A stretch of 64,000 nt of DNA. Origin: Rugamonas sp045984285 (GTDB lineage: Bacteria; Pseudomonadota; Gammaproteobacteria; Burkholderiales; Burkholderiaceae_D). Within the stretch, counting starts at the first letter, position 1. Every line of letters starts with the position of its first letter. The stretch covers positions 225,436-289,435 of the forward strand of contig NZ_JBJQIK030000007.1 of NCBI RefSeq assembly GCF_045984285.3. The letters are read 5' to 3'. Position numbers and translations under genes: made by a program. The notes below the pieces were generated by a model. The model was not told the origin of the DNA. It saw nothing but the letters and a program-made list of their open reading frames with translations, and did no database searches. Below are positions 8,890 through 16,545 of this stretch, piece by piece.

Positions 8890-9465
8890 TCAGGAAAGCA
8901 GCAGTTTCAGGTCGTGAACGATGGGTGCGGGGCCCTGGCCGTGGCGCAGGAAGAGGCGCACCTTGCCGCTCTTGTCGAACACATAGCTGCCTGCCGTGTG
9001 GTCGATGGTGTAGGTGTCCGGCGTTTTGCCCGGCACCTTCTGGTAGAAGACCTTGAAGTCGGTAGCGGTCTGCTTGGTCTGCTCAGGCGTGCCGTACAGG
9101 CCCACGAAACGCGGATCGAAATTCGGCACATACTGCGCCAGCAGTTCCTTGGTGTCGCGCTCGGGGTCGAGGGTGGCGAACAGCACCTGCACCTGGTCGG
9201 CCTGAGGACCCAGCTCCTTCATCACCGCCGCCATCTCGGCCATGGTGGTGGGGCACACGTCCGGGCATTGCGTAAAGCCGAAGAACATCACCACGACCTT
9301 GCCCTTGTAGTTCTCCAGCGTGACCGGTTTGCCGGTGTGGTCGTTCAGCTTGAAGCCCTGCGCATAGGTCGCGCCGGTCAGGTCGATATTGGTGAACGCT
9401 TCCTTCTTCCCGGAGCAGCCGGCGATGGCCAGCAGCACGCACAGCGCGGCAAACAGTTTTTTCAT
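8890..9465 (-). CDS. sco: SCO1/SenC copper chaperone lipoprotein
   Basis: A 191-residue SCO protein with a lipoprotein signal (lipobox LAIAGC, Cys17) and a thioredoxin fold. The copper-binding CPDVC (Cys67, Cys71) and the distant His in YTIDHTAGSYVFD are all present. SCO proteins deliver copper to the CuA site of oxidase subunit II from the periplasmic face of the inner membrane. It starts two bases after the ctaB stop as the last oxidase-related gene of the minus-strand group. A longer open frame reaching 10,035 is out of register with ctaB and is a shadow. Confidence 0.95.
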   Translation of the reverse strand: MKKLFAALCVLLAIAGCSGKKEAFTNIDLTGATYAQGFKLNDHTGKPVTLENYKGKVVVMFFGFTQCPDVCPTTMAEMAAVMKELGPQADQVQVLFATLDPERDTKELLAQYVPNFDPRFVGLYGTPEQTKQTATDFKVFYQKVPGKTPDTYTIDHTAGSYVFDKSGKVRLFLRHGQGPAPIVHDLKLLLS

Positions 9466-9467
9466 GT

Positions 9468-10361
9468 TCAGAGCTTGATGTAGTGATCCACCAGCAGCGC
9501 CGCGAACAGCAGCGACAGATAGACGATGGAATAGGTGAAGGCCTTGCGGGCGATGATGTCGGTGTAGTGCCGGTAGATGCGCCACGCGTACCACAGGAAA
9601 ATGATATTCAGGATGACGGCGCTGACCAGGTAGATCAGGCCGCTCATGTGCACCGCGAACGGCAGCAGCGTCGTTGCCGCAAGCGCGATCGAATACAGGA
9701 ATACGTGGAACTGGGTGAACTGCATGCCGTGCGTAACAGGCAGCATGGGCAGGCCGGACTTCGCATAGTCGTCGCGGCGGTACATGGCCAGCGCCCAGAA
9801 GTGCGGCGGCGTCCACACGAAGATAATCAGCACCAGCAGCCAGGCCTGCATCGGCACATCGTTGGCGATGGCCGCCCAGCCCAGCGCCGGCGGCATGGCG
9901 CCCGACAGGCCGCCGATCACGATGTTCTGCGGCGTGGCCGGCTTCAGTATCATCGTATAGATGACCGCATAGCCGACGAAGGTGACGAAAGTGAGCCACA
10001 TCGTGAGCGGGTTCACCAGCGAGTAGAGGATCCACATGCCTGCGCCGCCGATGATGGCGGAGAAGATAAAGGTTTCCTTGACCGAGATTTCGCCCAGCGC
10101 CATCGGGCGGCGCGCCGTGCGTGCCATGCGCGCATCGATTTCGCGCTCGGCCAGGCAGTTCACCGCGAAGGCGGCGCCGGCCAGCAGCCAGATGCCGAAG
10201 GTTGCCGCGATCACGACGCGCCAGTCCGGCATGCCATCGGTCGCGAGAAACATGCCGATGACCGCGCAGAACACCGCGAGCTGCGTAACGCGCGGTTTGG
10301 TCAGCGCCCAGTACTGGGCGATGCGGTGGCTCGGTTTATGGCTTGCGGTCTGGGTGCTCAT
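9468..10361 (-). CDS. ctaB: Protoheme IX farnesyltransferase (heme O synthase)
   Basis: A 297-residue UbiA-superfamily membrane enzyme that adds a farnesyl group to heme B to make heme O, the precursor of heme A. The first aspartate-rich type motif NCLAEREIDARMARTARRP is at residues 68-86. The second cytoplasmic loop reads FVWTPPHFWALAMYRRDDY. Nine hydrophobic helices are visible. Its start overlaps the ctaA stop by four bases, so the two heme-modifying enzymes are translated together. Normal length for the family (cyoE/ctaB). Confidence 0.95.
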   Translation of the reverse strand: MSTQTASHKPSHRIAQYWALTKPRVTQLAVFCAVIGMFLATDGMPDWRVVIAATFGIWLLAGAAFAVNCLAEREIDARMARTARRPMALGEISVKETFIFSAIIGGAGMWILYSLVNPLTMWLTFVTFVGYAVIYTMILKPATPQNIVIGGLSGAMPPALGWAAIANDVPMQAWLLVLIIFVWTPPHFWALAMYRRDDYAKSGLPMLPVTHGMQFTQFHVFLYSIALAATTLLPFAVHMSGLIYLVSAVILNIIFLWYAWRIYRHYTDIIARKAFTYSIVYLSLLFAALLVDHYIKL

Positions 10362-11539
10362 TGGGTCTGGTCTGCGTACTTAGCCCGGTAGTTTAACATG
10401 GTCAGTAGCAGGACCATGAGCGCCGCCCCCGCGTTATGCAGCACGGCGATGGCGAGCGGGAAGTTGAAGTAGATGGTGGCCAGGCCGGTGAAGGCCTGGA
10501 TGGCCAGGATCGCAACAATGCCTTGCGCCAGCCGCTTCAGCCCCGGCACGCGCCATGCGCGCCATGCGGTCAGGCCCAGCACCAGCACCACCACCAGCGC
10601 GAAGTTGCGGTGCACCCAATGGATGGCGGTCAGGGCCTGGAAGGGGATGTAATGCCCGGCCGCGGTCTTGCCCAGCTCCCGCCACAGGTGGAAGCCGTGC
10701 TCGAAATCCATCTCCGGCACCAGCTGGCCCTGGCACAGCGGGAACTCGCTGCAGGCCAGCGTCGCATAGTTAGTGCTCACCCACCCGCCCAGTGCGATCT
10801 GCAGCGCCACCACCGCCGCCGACAGCAGGGCCAGCCAGCGGACAGCCGAGCTCGTGTCCACCTTGGGGTCAGGCACCGAAATGGACACGGACTCCGCTGT
10901 ATCCGCTCGTACCGCCGAGCTTGTGTCCACTCTGGTGCCTGACCCCAAGGTGGACACGGGCTGGGCGGTAATGCGGTTCTGGCGGCAGCCGAACCAGGCG
11001 AGCAGGGACAGCAGGCCCATGCCAAGCAGGAGGTGGATGGTGACGATAACCGGCTGCAGCTTCAGCGTGACGGTCCACGCGCCGAATGCGCCCTGCAGGC
11101 AGACGAAGAAGAACAGCAAGGTCGGGTAGCCCGGCTGGTAGCCTGCGGCGCGCGTTTTGCGCCAGCGGTACCAGGCCACGCACATCATGGCCACGATCAG
11201 CACACCGATGCCCATCGCCAGGTAGCGGTGGATCATCTCCACCCATGCCTTGAACACCGTAACCGGCCCGGTCGGCATCAGCGCTTCGGCCGCCTTGATG
11301 GCTTCGTGCGCGATGAAGGGGTTGGCTTCGCCGTAGCAGCCCGGCCAGTCCGGGCAGCCCAGGCCGGAATCCGTCAGCCGCGTGAAGGCGCCGAAGACGA
11401 TCAGGTCGAAGGTCAGGAACACGGAGACCCACACCAGCTTGCGGTATTTGTTGACGTCCTTCGAGATCCAGACGATGGACAGCGGCAGCGATGCGACGAT
11501 CAGCGCCGTGATGGCCATGTGCAGCAGTGTCATGTGCAT
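10358..11539 (-). CDS. ctaA: Heme A synthase (COX15/CtaA) carrying an in-frame repeat insertion
   Basis: A 393-residue membrane enzyme that converts heme O to heme A. Family marks include AFTRLTDSGLGCPDWPGCYG (residues 51-70), heme-ligand His in EMIHRYLAMG (about 101-110), HLLLGMG (about 169-175), and the second-half counterparts GGWVSTNYATLACSEFPLCQ and TAIHWVHRNFA. Between helices 4 and 5, residues about 194-233 are encoded by two copies of the dispersed palindrome (10854-10957) and flanking repeat, giving an odd Ser/Thr/Val/Asp-rich loop (STLGSGTRVDTSSAVR). The insertion keeps the frame and falls outside catalytic parts, so function is probably retained. The protein is correspondingly longer than most bacterial homologues. 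Confidence 0.93.
   Translation of the reverse strand: MHMTLLHMAITALIVASLPLSIVWISKDVNKYRKLVWVSVFLTFDLIVFGAFTRLTDSGLGCPDWPGCYGEANPFIAHEAIKAAEALMPTGPVTVFKAWVEMIHRYLAMGIGVLIVAMMCVAWYRWRKTRAAGYQPGYPTLLFFFVCLQGAFGAWTVTLKLQPVIVTIHLLLGMGLLSLLAWFGCRQNRITAQPVSTLGSGTRVDTSSAVRADTAESVSISVPDPKVDTSSAVRWLALLSAAVVALQIALGGWVSTNYATLACSEFPLCQGQLVPEMDFEHGFHLWRELGKTAAGHYIPFQALTAIHWVHRNFALVVVLVLGLTAWRAWRVPGLKRLAQGIVAILAIQAFTGLATIYFNFPLAIAVLHNAGAALMVLLLTMLNYRAKYADQTQ
10854..10957. repeat. Two palindrome units inside ctaA
   Basis: Unit 1 (10854-10888) and unit 2 (10923-10957) are imperfect palindromes of the GTGTCCACC subfamily in opposite orientation around the TGGGGTCAGGCACC core. A 17-base near-identical direct repeat (10845-10861 and 10914-10930, one mismatch) marks the left edge of each unit and looks like a duplication made during insertion. 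The whole segment is translated as part of ctaA on the minus strand and contains no stop in that frame. Confidence 0.88.
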
Positions 11540-11549
11540 GGTGCGCGCC

Positions 11550-12143
11550 TTAGCCGATGGCCGATGCTTTCAGCAGCTTGCCGATGTCTTTCTTCACCTT
11601 GGCCGGATCGGGCTTGGCCGGGAAGCGCATCATCAGGTTGCCCAGCGGGTCGATCAGGTAGATGTGCTCTTCCACCTTGCCGCCCTGCTCCACCGGCAGC
11701 CATTTGACCACCGCATCGGCCGGCGCGCGCAGCATGCGGGTGCCGTCATTCACGCGCAGCAGCATGGTTTCCAGCGGCTCGTTGTCGGTGATGAGCCATA
11801 CGCGCTCGATGCGTTCCATTTCCTTGCCCTGCATGGTGCGCAGCTGGCGCATGGCGAACAGCTGGTCCTGGCACTCTTGCCGGCAATCGGAGCCGCCCAC
11901 CTTCAGCATGATCCACTTGCCCTTGTAGGTTTCCAGCGGTGTCGGCTTGCCGTCCAGCGAGGTGCTGGCCATGGCCGGAATCGGATGCGCGCGCGGGTCG
12001 ATCAGCGCGCCGTAGTTGGTGCGGCCGGTCGGCTTGATCACGTAGTAGGTGATATACGAGGCGATCATCGGCGCCGCGCACACGGCGACCACGGCCAGCA
12101 GCTTCCAGCGGCCGCGCGATTTCTGTTTATTGTTTGCTTCCAC
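11550..12143 (-). CDS. SCO-like membrane-anchored thioredoxin-fold protein of the cox locus
   Basis: A 197-residue protein with one N-terminal membrane anchor (about residues 14-34, LLAVVAVCAAPMIASYITYY) and a periplasmic domain resembling SCO/thioredoxin folds: KGKWIMLKVGGSDCRQECQD with a CxxxC pair, then ERVWLITDNEPLE, and a C-terminal HIYLIDPLGNLMMRF. The SCO His ligand is less clear; EEHIYLIDPLG could hold it. Homologues are common in betaproteobacterial cox loci and usually go unnamed. It overlaps the SURF1 gene by 17 bases and precedes ctaA, so a role in oxidase assembly or copper/redox handling is inferred, not shown. Confidence 0.8.
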   Translation of the reverse strand: MEANNKQKSRGRWKLLAVVAVCAAPMIASYITYYVIKPTGRTNYGALIDPRAHPIPAMASTSLDGKPTPLETYKGKWIMLKVGGSDCRQECQDQLFAMRQLRTMQGKEMERIERVWLITDNEPLETMLLRVNDGTRMLRAPADAVVKWLPVEQGGKVEEHIYLIDPLGNLMMRFPAKPDPAKVKKDIGKLLKASAIG

Positions 12144-12861
12144 TTCTGAATCCAGTCACGATGAAGAAGATAAGGGCCATCGCCGCCAGTGCATACCACT
12201 GGAAGGCGTAGCCACGGTGTTTGTCCACGCCCAGCGCAGGCGCGGGCCAGTCGCGCACCAGCGCCGCCGGGCCGCTGCCCTCCGAGCCGTCGGCCGAGGT
12301 CTGTTCCACCACGAAGGGCTGGAAGGCGAACTTCGTCGCTTCCGCCACCTGCTGCGGCGTTACGTTCTGCACAATCAGCTGGGCGCCCAGCGGCGGCGCC
12401 TCGCCCAGCTCCATCACGTGCCCGGCGTTCAGGCGCGCGCGGCCTTCGATGGTGATTGTGCCAGAAGGCGTGGGCGTGTCGGGCAGGCGGTTGCGGTCGC
12501 CCGTGTTGCGCGGCACCCAGCCGCGCGCCACCAGCACATGCATATTCGTGCCCGCGAGGCGGAACGGCATCAGCAGGTAGAAGCCCGCGCGGCCCTGGTG
12601 GGGGCGGTTGTCCAGGTACAGCGGCCAGGCGCCGAGGAACTGCCCGGTGAGCGTGACGCGGCGGTATTCGATATCGGCGGCCTTCAGCGGTTCGGCGCCG
12701 ATGGCCAGCGGCGCGGCGGCGGCGCCTGCCAGCAGCTTTGCCTCGAGCGCCAGCTTTTCCCCCGCCCGGCGGTCCTGCCACTGGCCCAGCGATATGCCGA
12801 GCGCCACCAGCAGCACGGTGGCAATGAATGGAATCAGCTTAAAGCGGAATCGGAGTCGCAT
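12127..12861 (-). CDS. SURF1 family oxidase assembly protein
   Basis: A 244-residue SURF1/SHY1-type inner-membrane protein: an N-terminal helix (about residues 7-26), a periplasmic domain with YRRVTLTGQFLGAWPLYLDN and ARGWVPRNTGDRNRL, and a C-terminal helix (WYALAAMALIFFIVTGF). SURF1 helps insert heme A into subunit I of aa3 oxidase. It begins the minus-strand assembly group SURF1, SCO-like protein, ctaA, ctaB, sco. Divergent from the small DUF2909 gene, with only 36 bases between the two starts, so their promoters must overlap. Confidence 0.93.
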   Translation of the reverse strand: MRLRFRFKLIPFIATVLLVALGISLGQWQDRRAGEKLALEAKLLAGAAAAPLAIGAEPLKAADIEYRRVTLTGQFLGAWPLYLDNRPHQGRAGFYLLMPFRLAGTNMHVLVARGWVPRNTGDRNRLPDTPTPSGTITIEGRARLNAGHVMELGEAPPLGAQLIVQNVTPQQVAEATKFAFQPFVVEQTSADGSEGSGPAALVRDWPAPALGVDKHRGYAFQWYALAAMALIFFIVTGFRSGSKQ

Positions 12862-12897
12862 TACAATGGAGCCTTAACCACACAAACACTCTGCCAT

Positions 12898-13101
12898 ATG
12901 AAAATTGCTGTCGTCGCCATTGCCTTCATCCTGATCATCGGCAGCCTGGGCGCAGCCCTGTTCTTCCTGATGCGCGACAAGGGCCGCAGCAACCGCACGG
13001 TGCACGCGCTGGCGCTGCGCGTAGCCCTGTCGATCACCCTCTTCCTGCTGATCCTGGGCGCCTACAAGCTCGGTTACATCCAGCCGACAGGCATCCGCTA
13101 G
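12898..13101 (+). CDS. DUF2909 twin-transmembrane protein
   Basis: A 67-residue protein with two hydrophobic helices (IAVVAIAFILIIGSLGAALF and ALSITLFLLILGAYKLGYI) linked by a short charged loop RDKGRSNRTVHAL. This is the twin-transmembrane DUF2909 family, found beside cox genes in betaproteobacteria. The function is unknown; the position suggests oxidase assembly or stability. It is the only plus-strand gene within the oxidase locus and is followed by a strong terminator. Confidence 0.85.
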   Translation: MKIAVVAIAFILIIGSLGAALFFLMRDKGRSNRTVHALALRVALSITLFLLILGAYKLGYIQPTGIR

Positions 13102-13107
13102 GCCCGT

Positions 13108-13138
13108 AAAAAAAGCCGCAACGTGTGCGGCTTTTTTA
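13108..13138. terminator. Bidirectional intrinsic terminator between DUF2909 and ctaE
   Basis: A perfect 6-bp GC-rich stem GCCGCA/TGCGGC with a 5-base loop, flanked by A-runs on the left and T-runs on the right, serves both strands. It lies between the converging DUF2909 and ctaE genes. Confidence 0.88.
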
Positions 13139-13165
13139 TTGCGGCGCATGCCGCGATTATAGCTC

Positions 13166-14032
13166 TTACATCCAGTACACGACGACGTACAGGCCGAGCC
13201 AGACCACGTCAACGAAGTGCCAGTACCATGCCGCGCCTTCGAAGGCGAAGTGGTTCTCAGGCGTGAAGTGGCCTTTCATGGTACGGAACATCACCACTGC
13301 CAGCATGATCGCGCCCATGGTCACGTGGAAGCCGTGGAAGCCGGTCAGCATGAAGAAGGTGGAACCGTAGACGCCGGAGGTCAGCTTCAGATTCAGCTCG
13401 CTGTAGGCGTGCATGTATTCATAAGCCTGGAAAGCCATGAAGACGGCGCCCAGCACCACGGTGGCAGCCAGCCATGCCACGGTCTTGCTGCGATGGCCGG
13501 CGCGCAGGGCGTGGTGGGCGATCGTCAGCGTGACGCCGGAGGTCAGCAGCAGCGCGGTATTGATGGTCGGGATCGGGAATGGGCCCATGGTGTTGAAGGC
13601 TTCCACCACACCGGCCGGACCGGTGTTGCCCCAATGCGCCGCGAAGTCCGGCCAGATCAGCTTGTGATCCAGGTCGGCCAGCCATGGCATGGTGATGGTG
13701 CGTGCGTAGAACAGCGCGCCGAAGAAGGCGCCGAAGAACATCACTTCGGAGAAGATGAACCAGCCCATCGACCAGCGGTAGGAGTGGTCGATACGCTTGC
13801 TGTACAGGCCACCTTCGGATTCGCCGATGGCGTCGCCGAACCAGCCCCACAGCACGGCCAGCATGGCCACGATACCGGCCAGGCACAGACCCATGCCCCA
13901 GGATGCGTCATTGACCCAGGCGGAGGCGCCTGCCATGGTCGCCAGCATCGACATGCCTGCCAGCATAGGCCAGCGCGATGGACCTGGCACGAAGTAGTAC
14001 GGTGCCGCGGCGTTGTTCGAACTCATTTTCAT
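13166..14032 (-). CDS. ctaE: Cytochrome c oxidase subunit III
   Basis: A 288-residue subunit III with seven membrane helices. Typical blocks include YFVPGPSRWPMLAGMSML at the N-terminus, FIFSEVMFFGAFFGALFYAR, GVTLTIAHHALRAG and the C-terminal FTPENHFAFEGAAWYWHFVD ending in the last helix. It belongs to the aa3 oxidase in the inner membrane and stabilises the binuclear centre. It is 33 bases downstream of the DUF2970 gene on the same strand, and a ribosome site (AGGAGATG) precedes the ATG. Confidence 0.97.
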   Translation of the reverse strand: MKMSSNNAAAPYYFVPGPSRWPMLAGMSMLATMAGASAWVNDASWGMGLCLAGIVAMLAVLWGWFGDAIGESEGGLYSKRIDHSYRWSMGWFIFSEVMFFGAFFGALFYARTITMPWLADLDHKLIWPDFAAHWGNTGPAGVVEAFNTMGPFPIPTINTALLLTSGVTLTIAHHALRAGHRSKTVAWLAATVVLGAVFMAFQAYEYMHAYSELNLKLTSGVYGSTFFMLTGFHGFHVTMGAIMLAVVMFRTMKGHFTPENHFAFEGAAWYWHFVDVVWLGLYVVVYWM

Positions 14033-14065
14033 CTCCTAAAAACGGTATCCGTAGACTGCTAAAAC

Positions 14066-14272
14066 TTATTGTGAAACCACCAGCTTGACGACCGTAATCA
14101 GCAAGCCAACAAAAATCATGGCGCCCAGCACGCCCGCGATGATGAAGTGGACCGGGTTCAGTTTGACCTGGTCCTTCTCAAAATCGCTCTTGCGGCGCAG
14201 GCCGAAAAACGACCATACCACCGCCTTCATCGCATACAGGAAAGAAGCGTGCTGCGGCTCTTTCTCGCTCAT
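14066..14272 (-). CDS. DUF2970 small membrane protein
   Basis: A 68-residue protein with a soluble N-terminal part containing AVVWSFFGLRRKSDFEKD and a single C-terminal helix FIIAGVLGAMIFVGLLITVV. This matches DUF2970, regularly placed between ctaG and ctaE in betaproteobacteria. The function is unknown; a role in oxidase assembly is inferred from conserved position. AGGAGGGGCAG lies just before the ATG. Confidence 0.88.
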   Translation of the reverse strand: MSEKEPQHASFLYAMKAVVWSFFGLRRKSDFEKDQVKLNPVHFIIAGVLGAMIFVGLLITVVKLVVSQ

Positions 14273-14282
14273 CTGCCCCTCC

Positions 14283-14825
14283 TCAGTTCGACGCGGTCTT
14301 CGTCAGACCGGCAATCTCAATGAAGGTATAGGACAGCGTAATCGTCTTCACTTCCTTCGGCAGGGCCGGGTCGATATAGAACGACACCGGCATCTGCCGC
14401 GCTTCGCCGCCCTTCATGGTCTGCTGCTTGAAGCAGAAGCATTCCAGTTTCTTGAAGTGCGGCGTTGCGCTCAGCGGGGCGTAGCTCGGCACTGCCTGGG
14501 CCACCACCTCGGTTTTCTTCGAATTCACTACTTCATACGTCACCGTGACCAGTTCACCCGGATGCACGGTCACGCTGCTCTGCGTCGGGCGGAAGCGCAA
14601 GGTGCCTTGCACATTGCTGTCCAGCTCAATCGTTACGCTGCGGGTCTTGTCGACCTGCGTATTCTGCACAACCGACCCATCCTTCTGGGTCAGCTGATTA
14701 ATGCCGAGCACTTCGCACAGATGCTTGTAGACCGGGATCAGCGCGTAGCCAAAGCCGAACATCGCCACCGCAATCACCAGCAGCTTGGTCAGCAGCTGGC
14801 GATTGGAACCACGGTCTTCACTCAT
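14283..14825 (-). CDS. ctaG: Cytochrome c oxidase assembly protein CtaG (COX11)
   Basis: A 180-residue COX11-type copper chaperone: one N-terminal helix (LLVIAVAMFGFGYALIPVY), then an immunoglobulin-like periplasmic domain. It has the copper-binding motif KLECFCFKQQ and the conserved VNTQ-like and PVSFYIDPALP segments. COX11 delivers copper to the CuB site of subunit I. It lies between the tiny assembly protein and DUF2970, the usual betaproteobacterial arrangement. Confidence 0.95.
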   Translation of the reverse strand: MSEDRGSNRQLLTKLLVIAVAMFGFGYALIPVYKHLCEVLGINQLTQKDGSVVQNTQVDKTRSVTIELDSNVQGTLRFRPTQSSVTVHPGELVTVTYEVVNSKKTEVVAQAVPSYAPLSATPHFKKLECFCFKQQTMKGGEARQMPVSFYIDPALPKEVKTITLSYTFIEIAGLTKTASN

Positions 14826-14829
14826 CTTC

Positions 14830-14937
14830 TCAGCTCAGCAAGGTGCGCTTAATGAACACCGATACGAAGAACACGATCGCAATCGAAGCCAGCGTCAGCG
14901 CCAGCTTCAGATTGCTCTTTTTCTTATCGTCGGCCAT
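14830..14937 (-). CDS. Cytochrome oxidase small assembly protein
   Basis: A 35-residue peptide (MADDKKKSNLKLALTLASIA, then a hydrophobic end VFFVSVFIKRTLLS) with a lysine-rich N-terminus and one membrane helix. Such peptides are conserved between ctaD and ctaG in betaproteobacteria and are annotated as small oxidase assembly proteins. The start overlaps the ctaD stop by one base (TAATG), showing coupling. A longer frame reaching 15,021 runs through ctaD and is rejected. Confidence 0.85.
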   Translation of the reverse strand: MADDKKKSNLKLALTLASIAIVFFVSVFIKRTLLS

Positions 14938-16532
14938 TACTTGACGGTCGGCGGGGTTTCGAAGGTGTGGAACGGCGCCGGCGACGGCACGGTCCACTCC
15001 AGGCCTTCTGCGCCTTCCCAAGGCTTGTCGCCTGCTGCCTTGCCGCCACGGATGGTTGGCAGCACCACGCAGAACAGGAAGAACACCTGCGACAGGCCGA
15101 AGCCGAAGGCGCCGATGGTGGCGATGGTGTTGAAGTCCGTGAACTGCGCCGGATAGTCAGCGTAGCGCCGCGGCATACCGGCCAGGCCCAGGAAGTGCAT
15201 CGGGAAGAAGGTGATGTTGAAGGTGATCAGCGACAGCCAGAAGTGCAGCTTGCCCATGGTTTCGCTGTACATATGGCCGGTCCACTTCGGACCCCAGTAG
15301 TAGAAGCCTGCGAACAGTGCGAACAGCGAGCCTGCCACCAGCACGTAGTGGAAGTGCGCCACCACGTAGTAGGTATCCTGCAGCTGGATGTCGATCGGGG
15401 TCACAGCCAGGATCAGGCCGGTGAAGCCGCCCATGGTGAACACGAAGATGAAGCCCACGGCGAACAGCATCGGGGTTTCGAAGGTCATCGAGCCCTTCCA
15501 CATCGTGGCGATCCAGTTGAACACCTTAACGCCGGTCGGCACGGCGATCAGCATGGTCGCGTACATGAAGAACAGCTGCGAGGTCACCGGCATGCCGGTG
15601 GTGAACATGTGGTGCGCCCACACGATGAAGGACAGGATCGCGATGGACGCGGTTGCGTACACCATCGATGCATAGCCGAACAGCGGCTTGCGTGCGAATG
15701 CCGGGATGATCTGCGACACGATACCGAAGGCCGGCAGGATCATGATGTACACCTCGGGGTGGCCGAAGAACCAGAAGATGTGCTGGTACATCACCGGGTC
15801 GCCGCCGCCGGCGGCGTTGAAGAAGGAGGTGCCGAAGTGGCGGTCGGTCAGCGTCATGGTGATGGCGCCTGCCAGGACCGGCATCACGGCGATCAGCAGG
15901 TAGGCGGTGATCAGCCAGGTCCAGCAGAACATCGGCATCTTCATCAGGGTCATGCCGGGCGCGCGCATGTTCAGGATGGTGACGATGATGTTGATCGAAC
16001 CCATGATCGACGATGCACCCATGATGTGCATCGCGAAGATGCCCATATCCATGCCCGGGCCCATCTGGGTCGACAGCGGCGCGTACAGGGTCCAGCCGGC
16101 GGCGGTGGCGCCGCCCGGCACGAAGAAGGAACCTGCCAGCAGCAGCGCTGCCGGAGGCAGCAGCCAGAACGAGAAGTTGTTCATGCGGGCGAAGGCCATG
16201 TCGGAAGCGCCCACCTGCAGCGGGATCATCCAGTTCGCATAGCCCACGAAGGCCGGCATGATGGCGCCGAACACCATCACCAGGCCGTGCATGGTGGTCA
16301 GCTGGTTGAAGAACTCAGGCTGGAAGAACTGCAGGCCGGGCTGGAACAGCTCGGTGCGGATCATCAGCGCCAGCACACCGCCGGACAGCAGCATGATGAA
16401 GGAGAACCACAGGTACAGGGTACCGATGTCCTTATGGTTGGTGGCGAACAGCCAGCGGCGCCAGCCATGCGGATGGTCGTGCGCGTGATCGTGGCCGTGA
16501 TCGTGTGCGTGATCGATAGTCGTCGTGCTCAT
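14937..16532 (-). CDS. ctaD: Cytochrome c oxidase subunit I
   Basis: A 531-residue aa3 oxidase subunit I with twelve helices. It contains the CuB/Tyr segment FWFFGHPEVYIMILPAFGIV, the heme a3 and CuB His region YYVVAHFHYVLVAGSLFALF and the opening RWLFATNHKDIGTLYLWFSF. The start at 16532 has AGGAGCTTCAC in front; an 11-residue upstream extension lacks this. The N-terminal cytoplasmic tail is rich in His-Asp pairs (DHAHDHGHDHAHDHPHG), eight His in 17 residues. The gene lies 13 bases from the ctaC stop. Confidence 0.97.
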   Translation of the reverse strand: MSTTTIDHAHDHGHDHAHDHPHGWRRWLFATNHKDIGTLYLWFSFIMLLSGGVLALMIRTELFQPGLQFFQPEFFNQLTTMHGLVMVFGAIMPAFVGYANWMIPLQVGASDMAFARMNNFSFWLLPPAALLLAGSFFVPGGATAAGWTLYAPLSTQMGPGMDMGIFAMHIMGASSIMGSINIIVTILNMRAPGMTLMKMPMFCWTWLITAYLLIAVMPVLAGAITMTLTDRHFGTSFFNAAGGGDPVMYQHIFWFFGHPEVYIMILPAFGIVSQIIPAFARKPLFGYASMVYATASIAILSFIVWAHHMFTTGMPVTSQLFFMYATMLIAVPTGVKVFNWIATMWKGSMTFETPMLFAVGFIFVFTMGGFTGLILAVTPIDIQLQDTYYVVAHFHYVLVAGSLFALFAGFYYWGPKWTGHMYSETMGKLHFWLSLITFNITFFPMHFLGLAGMPRRYADYPAQFTDFNTIATIGAFGFGLSQVFFLFCVVLPTIRGGKAAGDKPWEGAEGLEWTVPSPAPFHTFETPPTVK

Positions 16533-16545
16533 GTGAAGCTCCTGA

